The position numbers were made by a program, and so were the translations under genes. Of a stretch of 64,000 bases of DNA, positions 16,858-26,069 are shown piece by piece; position 1 is the first letter of the stretch, and each line of letters opens with the position of its first letter. Source of the DNA: Alphaproteobacteria bacterium (GTDB lineage Bacteria > Pseudomonadota > Alphaproteobacteria > Caulobacterales > Maricaulaceae); assembly GCA_016124675.1 (NCBI GenBank), contig WGNG01000002.1, positions 1 to 64,000 on the forward strand, in the 5' to 3' direction. The notes beneath the pieces were generated by a model. That model was not told the DNA's origin, searched no databases, and worked only from the letters and a program-made list of their open reading frames with translations.

Positions 16858-17583
16858 TCAAGCCCCGGGCGAACCGGATGCGCCTTTGGCCTCGGGCTCG
16901 CCGGCGTATTTCATCGTGATGGGCAGGTTGAGCAGCACGAAAACGAAGAAGATCGGATAAGTGCCCCAGAAGCGGAAATTCACCCAGAAGCTCTCGGTGA
17001 TCTCGAAGCCCTCGATCCAGCGCGCCGCCTCCATGAAGGCCGGGTCAGCCTCGGACCCCACAATATGGCGCCAGAGCAGCTCGTTGAGCAGCGCCAGGAA
17101 GGCGAAGAACAGCGCCCAGCGGATCGCCAGGATGGTCCAGGCGCGCTCGGGCATGGAGAAGACGGAGCCGAACAGCGCCTTCCACACATTGAAGCCAAAC
17201 GCGAAGGACACCAGAATCGCCAGCGAGAAGATGAGATTGATGATCGTCGGCTTGATGAAGACGAAGACCGGGTCCTGCAGATAGATGGTCATGGCGCCAA
17301 AGCCGGTGACGATCACGAAGGTGACCACCAGCATGGGCGGGAAGCGCTTCTGGGTGATCAGGGCATAGACCAGCGCGATCGCCGTGGCGGCCATGAACAG
17401 GCCGGTGGCCCAGTAGATCGCCCCGTCCTCCACCACGCGCCGGGCGACATTGTAGCTGATCATGAACACCGCCGCCGGGCCGATATCGACCAGCAGCTTG
17501 GAGCCCTGGCCGAGGGTCTTGGCGCCGGACGCGCCGGTGGCGTTCTCGCCCGAAGGGTCAGGGCTGGCCGGTGTCTGGGTCAT
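16858..17583 (-). CDS. yciB: Inner membrane septation protein YciB/IspZ family
   Basis: Polytopic membrane protein of 241 aa with about five helices. Family signatures: KLLVDIGPAAVFMISYN, FGFNVWKALFGSVF, RWALFFAFLALLNELLWR and the final W-V-N-F-R-F-W block. In enterics the homologue influences cell-envelope integrity and septation (Shigella ispZ). The longer open frame beyond 17583 reads into the repeat-bearing spacer and is not part of the gene. MTQTPASPD is the chosen start. Confidence 0.88.
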   Translation of the reverse strand: MTQTPASPDPSGENATGASGAKTLGQGSKLLVDIGPAAVFMISYNVARRVVEDGAIYWATGLFMAATAIALVYALITQKRFPPMLVVTFVIVTGFGAMTIYLQDPVFVFIKPTIINLIFSLAILVSFAFGFNVWKALFGSVFSMPERAWTILAIRWALFFAFLALLNELLWRHIVGSEADPAFMEAARWIEGFEITESFWVNFRFWGTYPIFFVFVLLNLPITMKYAGEPEAKGASGSPGA

Positions 17584-18080
17584 GAATGCACGCTCCGCTG
17601 TCTGGCCGCCCCGTCTTGCCTCAATACGCACGCCAAGGCCAGCCGGATTGGCGGGGGGTGAGGGGCGGCGCGGTTCTTGTCCTCCCCCGCTTGGGGGGGA
17701 AGGAAGCGGCCAAGGTTCGAGCGACATGCAACCCCATCTCACCGTCGTTCCTTGCTGAGCCATTTTCGCAAGCGGCTATGTCTGTCAAGGACGACCGAGC
17801 CTTGGCCCGGTCGCCGCATGCGGCGGCCCGAAGGGCCGTCCGTGACAGACACAGATCGCCTTGCGTGATCTTCCAGCATGAAACGATGGGGAGGATTGAC
17901 CAACAGCGCCCCCCAAGCCGGGGCAGGCAGGCTCCCTATGGGGGAGGGACGTGCACCAAATTGTTTCCTCCCCCGCAAGTGGAAGGGAGAATCGGCTTCC
18001 TGTCCCTCGCACCCCCGCGCTGGTCCTGCCGCGCGAACCGGGGCAGGGTGGCGGCACACCCCCTCAAGAGCCGAGCGGCC
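17584..18080. repeat. Gene-free spacer with a long imperfect hairpin element
   Basis: About 500 bases between the divergent yciB and helicase genes contain no convincing gene. At 17779-17793 and 17837-17851 there are inverted arms TGTCTGTCAAGGACG / CGTCCGTGACAGACA (14 of 15 pair). They enclose GCCGCATGCGGC and GGCCCGAAGGGCC palindromes, so 17779-17851 can fold into one branched hairpin. C- and G-rich tracts at about 17680-17705 and 17965-17985 resemble the hairpin tracts near 35570. Probably accumulated intergenic repeats. Confidence 0.6.
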
Positions 18081-19388
18081 ATGACCCCTGCAGCGCCCCA
18101 GCCCGATCTGTCGCCCGAACAGCAGGCCGCGTTCTCGCTGGCGGTGCGCGGCGGGGCGCATCTGTTCCTCACCGGCCGGGCGGGCACGGGCAAGACCACG
18201 GTCACGCGCGCCATATTGCGCGCCATGGGATCGCGCGCCGCCGTGCTGGCGCCCACCGGCGTGGCGGCCATGGCGGCGGGCGGCCAGACCCTGCATTCCT
18301 TCTTCCAGCTGCCGCCGCGCCTCATCCTGCCCCATGATGTGCGCAAGGGGCGCAATGGCGCGGCCATGCGGGCGCTGACCACGCTGGTGATCGACGAGAT
18401 TTCCATGGTGCGCGCCGATGTGATGCAGGCGGTGGATGCCAGCCTGCGCATCAATCGCGGGACAAATGCGCCGTTTGGCGGGGTGCGCATGGTGCTGGTG
18501 GGCGATCTCGCCCAGCTGCCGCCCGTGATCCAGGGCGAGGAGGCGGCGCATCTGGAAGACATGTATGGCGGGCCGTTCTTCTTTCACGCCCCGGCCTTCC
18601 GGGAAGCCGGCTTCTCGATCCTGGAGCTCAGTCAGGTCCACCGCCAGGCAGACAGCGATTTCATCGATATCCTGAACGCCGTGCGCGAGGGCGCGCTGGA
18701 CGACGACCGGGCCGCCCAGCTCAATGAACGCGTCAGCGCGCGCTCAGGCCTGCAGGCGAGCGAAACCCATGTGGTGCTCACCGCCACCAATCAGGCCGCG
18801 TCGGCGATCAATCAGGCGCGCCTGGATGCGCTGGTGGGCGAGCCGCGCGGGTTTGCCGGCAAGGTGGAAGGCGAGTTCGATCCGCGCCTGTTTCCCACCG
18901 AAGACCCGCTGATCCTGAAAGCCGGCGCGCGCGTCATGCTGATCCGCAATGATCCGGGCGGGCGCTATGTCAACGGCTCCATCGGCGAGGTCACAGGGTT
19001 TGGCGATGGCGCGGTGATGGTGCGCGTCAATGGCGAGAGCGTGCGGGTGGAGCCGGTGAGCTGGGAGCGCACGCGCTACGCCGTGGCGCCGGGCGCCGAA
19101 GGCGGGCTCAAACGCGAGCGGGTCGGCTCCTATGCGCAATACCCGCTGCGCCTTGCCTGGGCGATGACCATTCACAAGGCGCAAGGGTTGACGCTGGAGC
19201 GGGTGTATCTCGATGTCTCGCGCCGCCTGTTCGCCCACGGCCAGGCCTATGTGGCGCTCTCGCGGGCGCGTTCGCTGGCGGGGCTGGAATTGTCGGCGTC
19301 CTTGCGCCCCACCGACATCATCACCGATCCGCGCCTGTTTGATGTGCGCAGCTTCTGCGATCCGGTGTCATTCACGCTGAAGGGCTGA
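18081..19388 (+). CDS. Pif1/RecD-like ATP-dependent DNA helicase
   Basis: SF1B helicase of 435 aa. Walker A GRAGTGKTT near residue 33, motif Ia TGVAAMAAGGQTLHSFF, Walker B VIDEISMV, motif III GDLAQLPPV, and C-terminal motifs MTIHKAQGLTLERVYLDVSR and AYVALSRARSLAGLEL. Pif1-type enzymes unwind DNA 5'-3' and resolve G-quadruplexes and R-loops. Many bacteria carry a short single-domain version like this; the role here is inferred. ATG 18081 is chosen because the upstream open frame lies in repeat spacer. Confidence 0.88.
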   Translation: MTPAAPQPDLSPEQQAAFSLAVRGGAHLFLTGRAGTGKTTVTRAILRAMGSRAAVLAPTGVAAMAAGGQTLHSFFQLPPRLILPHDVRKGRNGAAMRALTTLVIDEISMVRADVMQAVDASLRINRGTNAPFGGVRMVLVGDLAQLPPVIQGEEAAHLEDMYGGPFFFHAPAFREAGFSILELSQVHRQADSDFIDILNAVREGALDDDRAAQLNERVSARSGLQASETHVVLTATNQAASAINQARLDALVGEPRGFAGKVEGEFDPRLFPTEDPLILKAGARVMLIRNDPGGRYVNGSIGEVTGFGDGAVMVRVNGESVRVEPVSWERTRYAVAPGAEGGLKRERVGSYAQYPLRLAWAMTIHKAQGLTLERVYLDVSRRLFAHGQAYVALSRARSLAGLELSASLRPTDIITDPRLFDVRSFCDPVSFTLKG

Positions 19389-19391
19389 GCC

Positions 19392-20186
19392 CTACATCGG
19401 CCGGCCGTGATTGGCGGCCATCACCTGACGGCGCAGCTTGCGCATGCCGGCCACCCAGCGGTCGCGGTCTGCGCCTTTGTGCGCGGCGTACTGCACCGTG
19501 TTGGGATGGGTGGTGATCAAGAAGCGCTTTTCGGCCATGGCGGCCAGCACGGCCTTCGCCACCTCGTCGGCTTCGATATAGCCCGACAGGCCCTGCGCGC
19601 CGCCCTCGACGCCCTCGACCAGAGGCGTGCGCACGCCTTCAGGGCACAGGCAGTGGACCACCAGCCCCTCATCGCCATGAGTGATGGCGAGACTCTCGGC
19701 AAACGCCACCGCCGCCGCCTTGGTGGCCGAATAGGGCGCATCGCCGATCTGGGAGAGCAGCCCGGCGGCGGACGCCGTGATCAGGAAATGCCCGCCGCGC
19801 GCGGCCATGGGCCGGGCCAGATGGCGCGCCGCATAGACGCTGGCCATGACATTGACGTCCCAGCACGCCTGCCAGGAGGCGTTGGGCGCATCGCCCGCCC
19901 CCCAGCCCGGACCATCAGTGACGCCGATCCCGGCATTGGAGACATAGATGTCCACCGGACCCAGCGTGCGCTCGACCTTGTTGATGAAGCGCGTCAGCGC
20001 CGCCTCGCCGGTGACGTCCACGCGCGCCCCGAACCCGCCCAGCGCCGCCCCCACGCGCTCAGCGCCCGCGCCGTCGAGATCGATCGCTGCAATGCGCGCG
20101 CCGTGGGCGTGCAGAGCCTGGGCGATCGCCTTGCCGATGCCGCTGGCTGCGCCGGTGACGATGGCGGTCTTGCCGGTAAGATCCAT
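19392..20186 (-). CDS. SDR-family oxidoreductase
   Basis: Classical short-chain dehydrogenase of 264 aa. NAD(P)-binding TGAASGIG (residues 11-18), D-V-T-G near 57, NAG-like SNAGIG, catalytic S in ITASAAG and Y-x-x-x-K in YSATKAAA. Aspartate at the end of strand 2 (AIDLDG) suggests preference for NAD(H). Substrate unknown. Its stop lies four bases from the helicase stop (convergent). Confidence 0.85.
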   Translation of the reverse strand: MDLTGKTAIVTGAASGIGKAIAQALHAHGARIAAIDLDGAGAERVGAALGGFGARVDVTGEAALTRFINKVERTLGPVDIYVSNAGIGVTDGPGWGAGDAPNASWQACWDVNVMASVYAARHLARPMAARGGHFLITASAAGLLSQIGDAPYSATKAAAVAFAESLAITHGDEGLVVHCLCPEGVRTPLVEGVEGGAQGLSGYIEADEVAKAVLAAMAEKRFLITTHPNTVQYAAHKGADRDRWVAGMRKLRRQVMAANHGRPM

Positions 20187-20302
20187 GGAAGCCTGCTTTC
20201 CTGTGCGCGGCGCTGCGGGGGGCCGTCAGCGCATGAATGACGGCGACGACCCTCCCCTCAAGCGCAGCAAAAGACAAGCCTGTCGACAGGCGGCCGCCGG
20301 GG

Positions 20303-20602
20303 TCAGCGGCGCAAGGCGCGCCAGATCAGGGCGCCGGCCAGGATCAGGATGAGCGCTGCGGCGCCAAGCTCCAGACCGCTGGCCCCCAGAATCACCGGCC
20401 GGGTCAATGGTTCGAGACCCGACAGGGCGTCCGCCGCGATGACCGCCAGCCGCTCGCCCCGGAGCCCCGCCGCGACGGCCAGTGCGATCAGGACAAGCGC
20501 CACCATGACGGCCAGCCGCATGGCCGCGCCCGCATCCGGCCCGCTGTCGCGCAGCCTGCGGGCCTCGCGGATCGCCTGCCGGCGCTGGCGGTGTCGGGAC
20601 AT
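20303..20602 (-). CDS. Small membrane protein, unknown function
   Basis: A 99-aa protein with a basic N-terminus (RHRQRRQAIREARR) and two hydrophobic segments (about residues 28-45 and 75-94). No family recognised. Coding status is supported by an open frame with a sensible TM topology only. Confidence 0.5.
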   Translation of the reverse strand: MSRHRQRRQAIREARRLRDSGPDAGAAMRLAVMVALVLIALAVAAGLRGERLAVIAADALSGLEPLTRPVILGASGLELGAAALILILAGALIWRALRR

Positions 20603-20858
20603 GAAATTCCTTCAAGGGGCGGACCTGCACATTCGCCCGTTTGTGCACGCTTGTGAGGCGAACCGGTTTGAGGCATAGTTTGCCGCGCACAAGCGGCCTG
20701 GACAAGGCCCGGTGAAGCTTGGCGAGATGACCGGTCGCGCTTGCGCCCGAAGCTTGTTCCTTCTCCGACCCACAGACCGCAATGGCCGCGCACGGGACGC
20801 CGTGCGCGCTGCAGTTTGCGCGGGACGCCGCGCAGCGACGCGAAGAGGGTTCTCTGCA

Positions 20859-21071
20859 ATGACGACCGGGACTGTAAAGTTCTTCAATGCTGACAAGGGT
20901 TTTGGATTCATCACGCCGGACGATGGCGGCAAGGACGTGTTCGTCCACATCACCGCCGTCAAGGACGCCGGCCTGGCCGATCTGCGCGACGGACAGCGGG
21001 TCTCGTTCGAGACCCAGCCGGACACGCGGGGCAAGGGCCCCAAGGCCGTCAATCTCAAGACCGCGGGTTGA
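20859..21071 (+). CDS. Cold-shock domain protein (CspA family)
   Basis: A 70-aa protein consisting of one cold-shock domain. RNP1 K-G-F-G-F-I and RNP2 V-F-V-H-I motifs are present ([29 protein letters not shown]). It binds single-stranded RNA/DNA and melts RNA secondary structure. The start is chosen because the csp family begins M-x-x-G-T-V-K-F-F. About 250 bases upstream are gene-free and may hold a leader, but I see no clear regulatory motif. Confidence 0.95.
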   Translation: MTTGTVKFFNADKGFGFITPDDGGKDVFVHITAVKDAGLADLRDGQRVSFETQPDTRGKGPKAVNLKTAG

Positions 21072-21094
21072 CCGGCGCGCTCCGGGCTGATCGG

Positions 21095-21201
21095 GAGCGC
21101 CATCGGCAAAAGCGAGCACCGGTTTTCGGATAAATGGCGCTCTGGATCAGACGGTCAGAGCGTGCGGCCTGGCGCTGTCAAGCTGGACAACGCGCTACAG
21201 G
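21095..21201. repeat. Structured intergenic repeat, copy 1
   Basis: Shares most of its roughly 100 bases with 27307-27402, including the block ACCGGTTTTCGGATAAAT and AGAGCGTGCGGCCTG. The first half is bounded by inverted arms GAGCGCCAT (21095-21103) and ATGGCGCTC (21134-21142). A second, AGCG...CGCT-bounded segment follows. Similar 'accggtttt' spacers are abundant in alphaproteobacterial genomes. Confidence 0.75.
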
Positions 21202-21267
21202 CGCCGCGCGGGCCGGCACGCTCCCCGCGCGGCGCCTGCTTGTTTCACTCCAGCCGGATACGCTCAC

Positions 21268-21699
21268 ATGCGCCCCGCCCTCATCGCCGGCCTGATCTAC
21301 GCCGCATGCCTGATGGCGCTGGGCGTGGTGCTGGGCGGCTTTCGCACCCTGCTGTTCGAGCCCTGGCTCGGCGCCTGGCCGGCGCTCCTGATCGAGCTGC
21401 CGGTGATTCTCTACGCGGCCTGGCATGTGAGCGGTCTTGCCATGGACGGCCGCGACCTCACCCGCGCCGGCGCCGGCGCCATGGGCGCGGTGGCGATCAT
21501 CGTGCTGCTGATCGGCGAGGCGGTGCTGGCGCAAATGCTCAATGGGCGAAGCTTGCTCGCCCATTTCGCGCTCTATGGCGAAGCGCGCCCGCTTCTGGGC
21601 CTCGCCGCGCAAATCCTCGCCGGCGCCTTCCCCCTCATCCGCCACTGGCGCACCCCGCCACCGCCGCCGGCGCGGCAGGGTGAGGTGCTGGGGGCGTGA
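21268..21699 (+). CDS. Membrane protein, unknown function
   Basis: A 143-aa protein with about four hydrophobic helices and a Pro-rich hydrophilic tail (PPPPPARQGE). The first half (LIYAACLMALGVVLGGFRTLLFEPW) and the L-L-I-E-L-P-V-I-L block remind me of small uncharacterised alphaproteobacterial membrane proteins, but I cannot name the family. Convergent with acnA. Confidence 0.6.
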   Translation: MRPALIAGLIYAACLMALGVVLGGFRTLLFEPWLGAWPALLIELPVILYAAWHVSGLAMDGRDLTRAGAGAMGAVAIIVLLIGEAVLAQMLNGRSLLAHFALYGEARPLLGLAAQILAGAFPLIRHWRTPPPPPARQGEVLGA

Positions 21700-21734
21700 G
21701 CCCGACCCGTTAATGTCAAATGAAACGCGTTCTG

Positions 21735-21760
21735 TTTTACACAAACGGGTTTGTGTAAAA
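21735..21760. repeat. AT-rich perfect inverted repeat
   Basis: TTTTACACAAA and TTTGTGTAAAA form an 11-bp perfect inverted repeat around CGGG. It is strikingly AT-rich for this genome and sits between two convergent genes. It is separate from the GC-rich terminator at 21794-21826. Confidence 0.85.
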
Positions 21761-21793
21761 TGGGCGAGACATAAACCCACATCCCCCGCACAC

Positions 21794-21826
21794 GAAAAGC
21801 CCCGGCGGACCGCTCCGCCGGGGCTT
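21794..21826 (-). terminator. Rho-independent terminator of acnA
   Basis: AAGCCCCGGCGGA pairs with TCCGCCGGGGCTT around a four-base loop. On the minus strand it is followed by TTTT. It lies about 20 bases after the acnA stop. Confidence 0.85.
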
Positions 21827-21848
21827 GTCTGTCAGGCATCTGAAGCCC

Positions 21849-24527
21849 TTACGCCGCGGCGCGCTGGCGCAGGACGTAGTGCAGGATGCCGCCATTGCGG
21901 AAGTAATCGAGCTCGTTCTCGGTATCGATGGCGGCGCGAAGCGTGAGCGTCACCCTCGAGCCGTCGGCGCGGGTGATGGCAGCCTGCACGTCGCCGCGCG
22001 GGGCGAGATCGGCGACGCCCTCCAGCGTGACGGTCTCGTCGCCCTTGAGGCCCAGCGCCTGCCAGCTCTGGCCATCCTTGAACAGGAGCGGCAGGACCCC
22101 CATGCCGATCAGATTGGAGCGGTGGATGCGCTCAAAACTTTCGGTGATGACCGCGCCCACGCCCAGAAGGCGCGTGCCCTTGGCGGCCCAGTCGCGTGAG
22201 GAGCCGGTGCCGTATTCCTTGCCGCCGAAAATCACCAGCGGGCGGTTTTCCGCAGCATACTTCATCGCCGCGTCATAGATCGGCATCTGCTCGCCCGAGG
22301 GATGGTGGATCGTCACCCCGCCCTCCACGCCCGGGACCATCTGGTTACGGATGCGGATATTGGCGAAGGTGCCGCGCATCATCACGTCGTGATGGCCGCG
22401 CCGCGCGCCATAGGAATTGAACTCCAGCGGCTCCACGCCATGGCTCTGCAGCCAGCGGCCGGCGGGGCTGGACGCCTTGATCGAACCGGCCGGAGAGATG
22501 TGGTCGGTGGTGATGGAATCGCCGAACAGGCCCAGAATTCGGGCGCCCGTCACGTCGCCGGGCGCGGTGGCCTCGCGTGACATGCCCTCAAAGAAGGGCG
22601 GGTTGGCGACATAGGTGCTGTCAGGCCAGTCATAGGTGAGGGCCGTGGCGGTCTCGATGGACTGCCACATGGCGTCGCCCTTGAACACGTCGGCATAGCG
22701 GCTGGCGAACATCTCCGGCGTCACGGCCTGGCGCACGACCTCGGCGATTTCCGCCGAGCTCGGCCAGATGTCCTTGAGATAGACCGGCTCGTTATTGTCG
22801 TCATAGCCGATCGGGTCCTCAGTGAGATTGATGTTCATCGTGCCCGCGATGGCGTAGGCGACGACCAGAGGGGGGCTGGCCAGATAGTTGGCGCGCGCAT
22901 CGGGGCTGATCCGGCCTTCGAAATTGCGATTGCCCGACAGCACGGACGCCGCCACCAGATCGCCTTCCTTGATGGCCGCCGAGATCGGCTCGGGCAGGGG
23001 TCCGGAATTGCCGATGCAGGTGGTGCAGCCATAGCCCACCAGATTGAAGCCCATGGCGTCGAGATCGTCCTGCAGCCCGGCGCGGGCGAGGTAGTCGGTC
23101 ACCACTTGCGAACCCGGCGCCAGCGAGGTCTTCACCCACGGACGCACGCTGAGGCCGCGTTTCAGCGCATTGCGCGCCAGAAGGCCGGCGCCCAGCATCA
23201 CCGAGGGGTTGGAGGTGTTGGTGCATGAGGTGATGGCGGCGATCACCACATCGCCATGACCGATGGAGTAGTCGGCGCCGTCGACCTTGACGCGCCGGGC
23301 GCCATCCTCGGCCTTGCCGAATTCGCCGCCCAGCGCCATGGCGAAGGCATCGGCCGCATTGGTGAGCGCCACCCGGTCCTGGGGCCGCTTGGGGCCGGCC
23401 AGCGACGGGACGACCGAGCCCAGCTCCAGCGCCAGCGTGTCGGTATAGACCGGATCCTCCTGGCGGTCTGGGCGGAACATGCCTTGCGCCTTGGAATAGG
23501 CCTCCACCAGCGCCACGCGGGCGGCGTCGCGCCCTGTCGCCTTGAGATAGCCGAGCGTTTCGTTATCCACGGGGAAGAAGCCGCAGGTCGCGCCATACTC
23601 CGGCGCCATATTGGCGATGGTGGCCGCATCTTCGAGCGACAGGGAATCAAGCCCCGGCCCGAAGAACTCCACGAACTTGCCCACTACGCCCTTCTTGCGC
23701 AGCATCTGGGTGACGGTGAGGACAAGATCGGTGGCGGTGGCGCCCTCGGGCAGCTTGCCGGTCATCTTGAAGCCGACCACTTCGGGGATCAGCATGGAGA
23801 CCGGCTGGCCGAGCATGGCGGCTTCGGCTTCGATGCCGCCCACGCCCCAGCCCAGCACGGCCAGGCCATTGATCATGGTGGTGTGGCTGTCGGTGCCCAC
23901 CAGCGTATCGGGGAAGGCGTAGGTGACGCCGTCCTCATCCTTGGTCCAGACCGTCTGGGCGAGATATTCGAGGTTCACCTGGTGGCAGATGCCGGTGCCC
24001 GGCGGCACGACGCGGAAATTGTCAAACGCGCCGGCGCCCCATTTGAGGAATTTATAGCGCTCGCCATTGCGCTCATACTCGCGCGCCACGTTGCGGTCGA
24101 AGCTGTCGGCGGCGCCAAAATAATCCACCATCACCGAGTGGTCGATGACGAGATCGACCGGCACCAGCGGGTTGACGCTTTTCGGGTCGCCGCCCAGCGC
24201 CGTGGTGGCGTCGCGCATGGCGGCCAGATCCACCACCGCCGGCACGCCAGTGAAGTCCTGCATCAGCACGCGCGCCGGGCGGTACTGGATTTCATGGCTG
24301 GATTTGCCGGTCTGCACCCAGGCGGCCAGCGCCTCGATATCGGTACGCGTCACGGTGCGCCCGTCTTCAAAGCGCAGGAGATTCTCCAGAAGGACCTTCA
24401 GCGTGTAGGGCAGCTTCGACACGCCGGCGAGACCGTTGGCTTCCGCCTGCTTCAGGTCGAAATAGACATAGGTCCTGCCCGCAACGCTCATCTCGCGGCG
24501 GCATTTGAAACTGTCCAGTGAAGCCAT
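21849..24527 (-). CDS. acnA: Aconitate hydratase A
   Basis: Cytoplasmic TCA-cycle enzyme (citrate to isocitrate via cis-aconitate), 892 aa, normal length for AcnA/IRP1 type. Fe-S ligand cysteines are in [11 protein letters not shown] and GCTTCIG; substrate-binding [19 protein letters not shown] and the C-terminal swivel signature [14 protein letters not shown] are present. ATG 24527 is supported by an AAGGA site eight bases upstream. The open frame continues far upstream only by chance. A terminator follows. The enzyme is oxygen-sensitive and can act as an RNA-binding regulator in other bacteria. Confidence 0.97.
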   Translation of the reverse strand: MASLDSFKCRREMSVAGRTYVYFDLKQAEANGLAGVSKLPYTLKVLLENLLRFEDGRTVTRTDIEALAAWVQTGKSSHEIQYRPARVLMQDFTGVPAVVDLAAMRDATTALGGDPKSVNPLVPVDLVIDHSVMVDYFGAADSFDRNVAREYERNGERYKFLKWGAGAFDNFRVVPPGTGICHQVNLEYLAQTVWTKDEDGVTYAFPDTLVGTDSHTTMINGLAVLGWGVGGIEAEAAMLGQPVSMLIPEVVGFKMTGKLPEGATATDLVLTVTQMLRKKGVVGKFVEFFGPGLDSLSLEDAATIANMAPEYGATCGFFPVDNETLGYLKATGRDAARVALVEAYSKAQGMFRPDRQEDPVYTDTLALELGSVVPSLAGPKRPQDRVALTNAADAFAMALGGEFGKAEDGARRVKVDGADYSIGHGDVVIAAITSCTNTSNPSVMLGAGLLARNALKRGLSVRPWVKTSLAPGSQVVTDYLARAGLQDDLDAMGFNLVGYGCTTCIGNSGPLPEPISAAIKEGDLVAASVLSGNRNFEGRISPDARANYLASPPLVVAYAIAGTMNINLTEDPIGYDDNNEPVYLKDIWPSSAEIAEVVRQAVTPEMFASRYADVFKGDAMWQSIETATALTYDWPDSTYVANPPFFEGMSREATAPGDVTGARILGLFGDSITTDHISPAGSIKASSPAGRWLQSHGVEPLEFNSYGARRGHHDVMMRGTFANIRIRNQMVPGVEGGVTIHHPSGEQMPIYDAAMKYAAENRPLVIFGGKEYGTGSSRDWAAKGTRLLGVGAVITESFERIHRSNLIGMGVLPLLFKDGQSWQALGLKGDETVTLEGVADLAPRGDVQAAITRADGSRVTLTLRAAIDTENELDYFRNGGILHYVLRQRAAA

Positions 24528-24600
24528 GGGGTTCATCCTTCGAAGTTGGCTGCGGCGGCGCGCGCGATATCGCAGCGCAGCATGCATAAGGGTCGCGTGC

Positions 24601-24629
24601 CTTTTAGCGCTCCGGGGTCCGCCCTGCAA
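24601..24629 (-). promoter_or_regulatory. Candidate acnA promoter
   Basis: On the minus strand TTGCAGG (24629-24623), 14 bases, then GCTAAAAG (24608-24601). It resembles the alphaproteobacterial housekeeping consensus TTGACGS-N10-14-GCTANAWC, with a weaker first half, and lies about 75 bases before the acnA start. Confidence 0.35.
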
Positions 24630-24752
24630 TGGAGGGCAAGCGTGTGAACACAAGGCCGTCTGCGCTGGCAGGCAGGCTGACGGCGCCGGTCCAAAGCCGC
24701 GCACACGCGCCCGGCTTGACCCCGGGGCAGGCCGCGCCCACTTTGCGCGCCC

Positions 24753-26069
24753 ATGACGACAGACGAGACCATACTGGCCCCGGCGGCCCCGCAGACCCCG
24801 CCGCGCGCGGGCGTGGAGATCATCACGTTCGGCTGCCGGCTCAATGCCTGGGAGAGCGAAGTGATGCGCGACCACGCGCGCGCCGCCGGGCTGGAGGACA
24901 CGGTTATCGTCAACACCTGCGCGGTGACATCGGAGGCCGTGCGTCAGGCCCGCCAGACCCTGCGCCGGCTGCGGCGCGAGCGCCCGGATGCGCGCCTGAT
25001 CGTCACCGGATGCGCCGCGCAGATCGAGCCTGAACGCTTTGCGCGCATGCCCGAGGTGGATGGCGTGATGGGCAATGCCGAGAAGCTGAAGGCCGAAAGC
25101 TTCCGCGCCCTGGCCGTGTCCGGCGCCGAGCGCGTCAGCGTCGGCGACATCATGAGCGTAAGGGAGATCTCGCCCCATCTGGTGGAAGGTCTCGACGGCC
25201 GTGCGCGCGCTTTCGTGCAGGTTCAGACCGGCTGCGACCACCGCTGCACCTTCTGCATCATCCCCTATGGCCGGGGCAATGCGCGCTCGGCCCCTGCGGG
25301 CGAGGTGGTGGAGCAGGTGCGCCGCCTGGTGGAGACCGGCCATAGCGAGGTGGTGCTCACCGGCGTCGACATGACCAGCTGGGGCGGCGATCTGCCGGGC
25401 GCGCCGAGGCTCGGCCGGCTGGTGCGCGCGATCCTGAAACAGGTCCCGGACCTGAAGCGCCTGCGCCTGTCCTCCATCGACGCCATTGAGATCGACGCCG
25501 ATCTGATGCGGGCGATCGCCGAGGAGGAGCGCTTGTGCCCCTACATGCACCTGTCCCTGCAGGCGGGCGATGACATGATTCTCAAGCGCATGAAGCGGCG
25601 CCATTCGCGCGCGGACGCCATCGCGCTGGCGCACAGCTTGCGCGCAGCGCGCCCGGACATCGCCTTTGGCGCCGATCTGATCGCGGGCTTTCCGACCGAG
25701 ACCGAGGCGATGTTTGAAAACACGCTGCGCCTCATCGACGAGTGCGATCTGGCCTTCGTGCACGCCTTCCCTTTCTCGCCGCGCCCCGGCACGCCGGCTG
25801 CGCGCATGCCCCAGCTCGACCGTAGCGTGATCAAGGACCGCGCGGCCCGGCTGCGCGAGGCTGGCGCAGTGGCGCTTAACCGGCATCTGGACCGGCACCA
25901 GAGCGGCGAGCTGGAGGTGCTGATGGAGCGCGGCGGCCTGGCGCGCGCGGGCGACTTCACGCCCGTGCGCATCGACGCCCCGGCCCGTCCCGGCGCGCTG
26001 GTGCGCGCTGCCGTGACCGGTCATGACGGGCAGGCGCTGACCGCCACAGCGCTGGAGGCGGCGTCATGA
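24753..26069 (+). CDS. mtaB: tRNA t6A methylthiotransferase MtaB
   Basis: Radical-SAM enzyme of 438 aa that converts t6A37 to ms2t6A37 in tRNAs reading ANN codons. The N-terminal UPF0004 domain carries cysteines in TFGCRLN, VNTCAV and VTGCAAQ (first 4Fe-4S cluster). The radical-SAM cluster is C-D-H-R-C-T-F-C in [19 protein letters not shown] near residue 155. A C-terminal TRAM-like segment follows. It is of the MtaB (MiaB-like) rather than MiaB subgroup because of the CRLNAWES motif. Its last four bases (ATGA) overlap the ftsY start. Confidence 0.92.
   Translation: MTTDETILAPAAPQTPPRAGVEIITFGCRLNAWESEVMRDHARAAGLEDTVIVNTCAVTSEAVRQARQTLRRLRRERPDARLIVTGCAAQIEPERFARMPEVDGVMGNAEKLKAESFRALAVSGAERVSVGDIMSVREISPHLVEGLDGRARAFVQVQTGCDHRCTFCIIPYGRGNARSAPAGEVVEQVRRLVETGHSEVVLTGVDMTSWGGDLPGAPRLGRLVRAILKQVPDLKRLRLSSIDAIEIDADLMRAIAEEERLCPYMHLSLQAGDDMILKRMKRRHSRADAIALAHSLRAARPDIAFGADLIAGFPTETEAMFENTLRLIDECDLAFVHAFPFSPRPGTPAARMPQLDRSVIKDRAARLREAGAVALNRHLDRHQSGELEVLMERGGLARAGDFTPVRIDAPARPGALVRAAVTGHDGQALTATALEAAS

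Noticed and set aside
24528-26024. A very long minus-strand frame continuing from acnA through mtaB
   Set aside because: It lies antisense to mtaB, and acnA's proper start at 24527 has a ribosome site and the conserved N-terminus.
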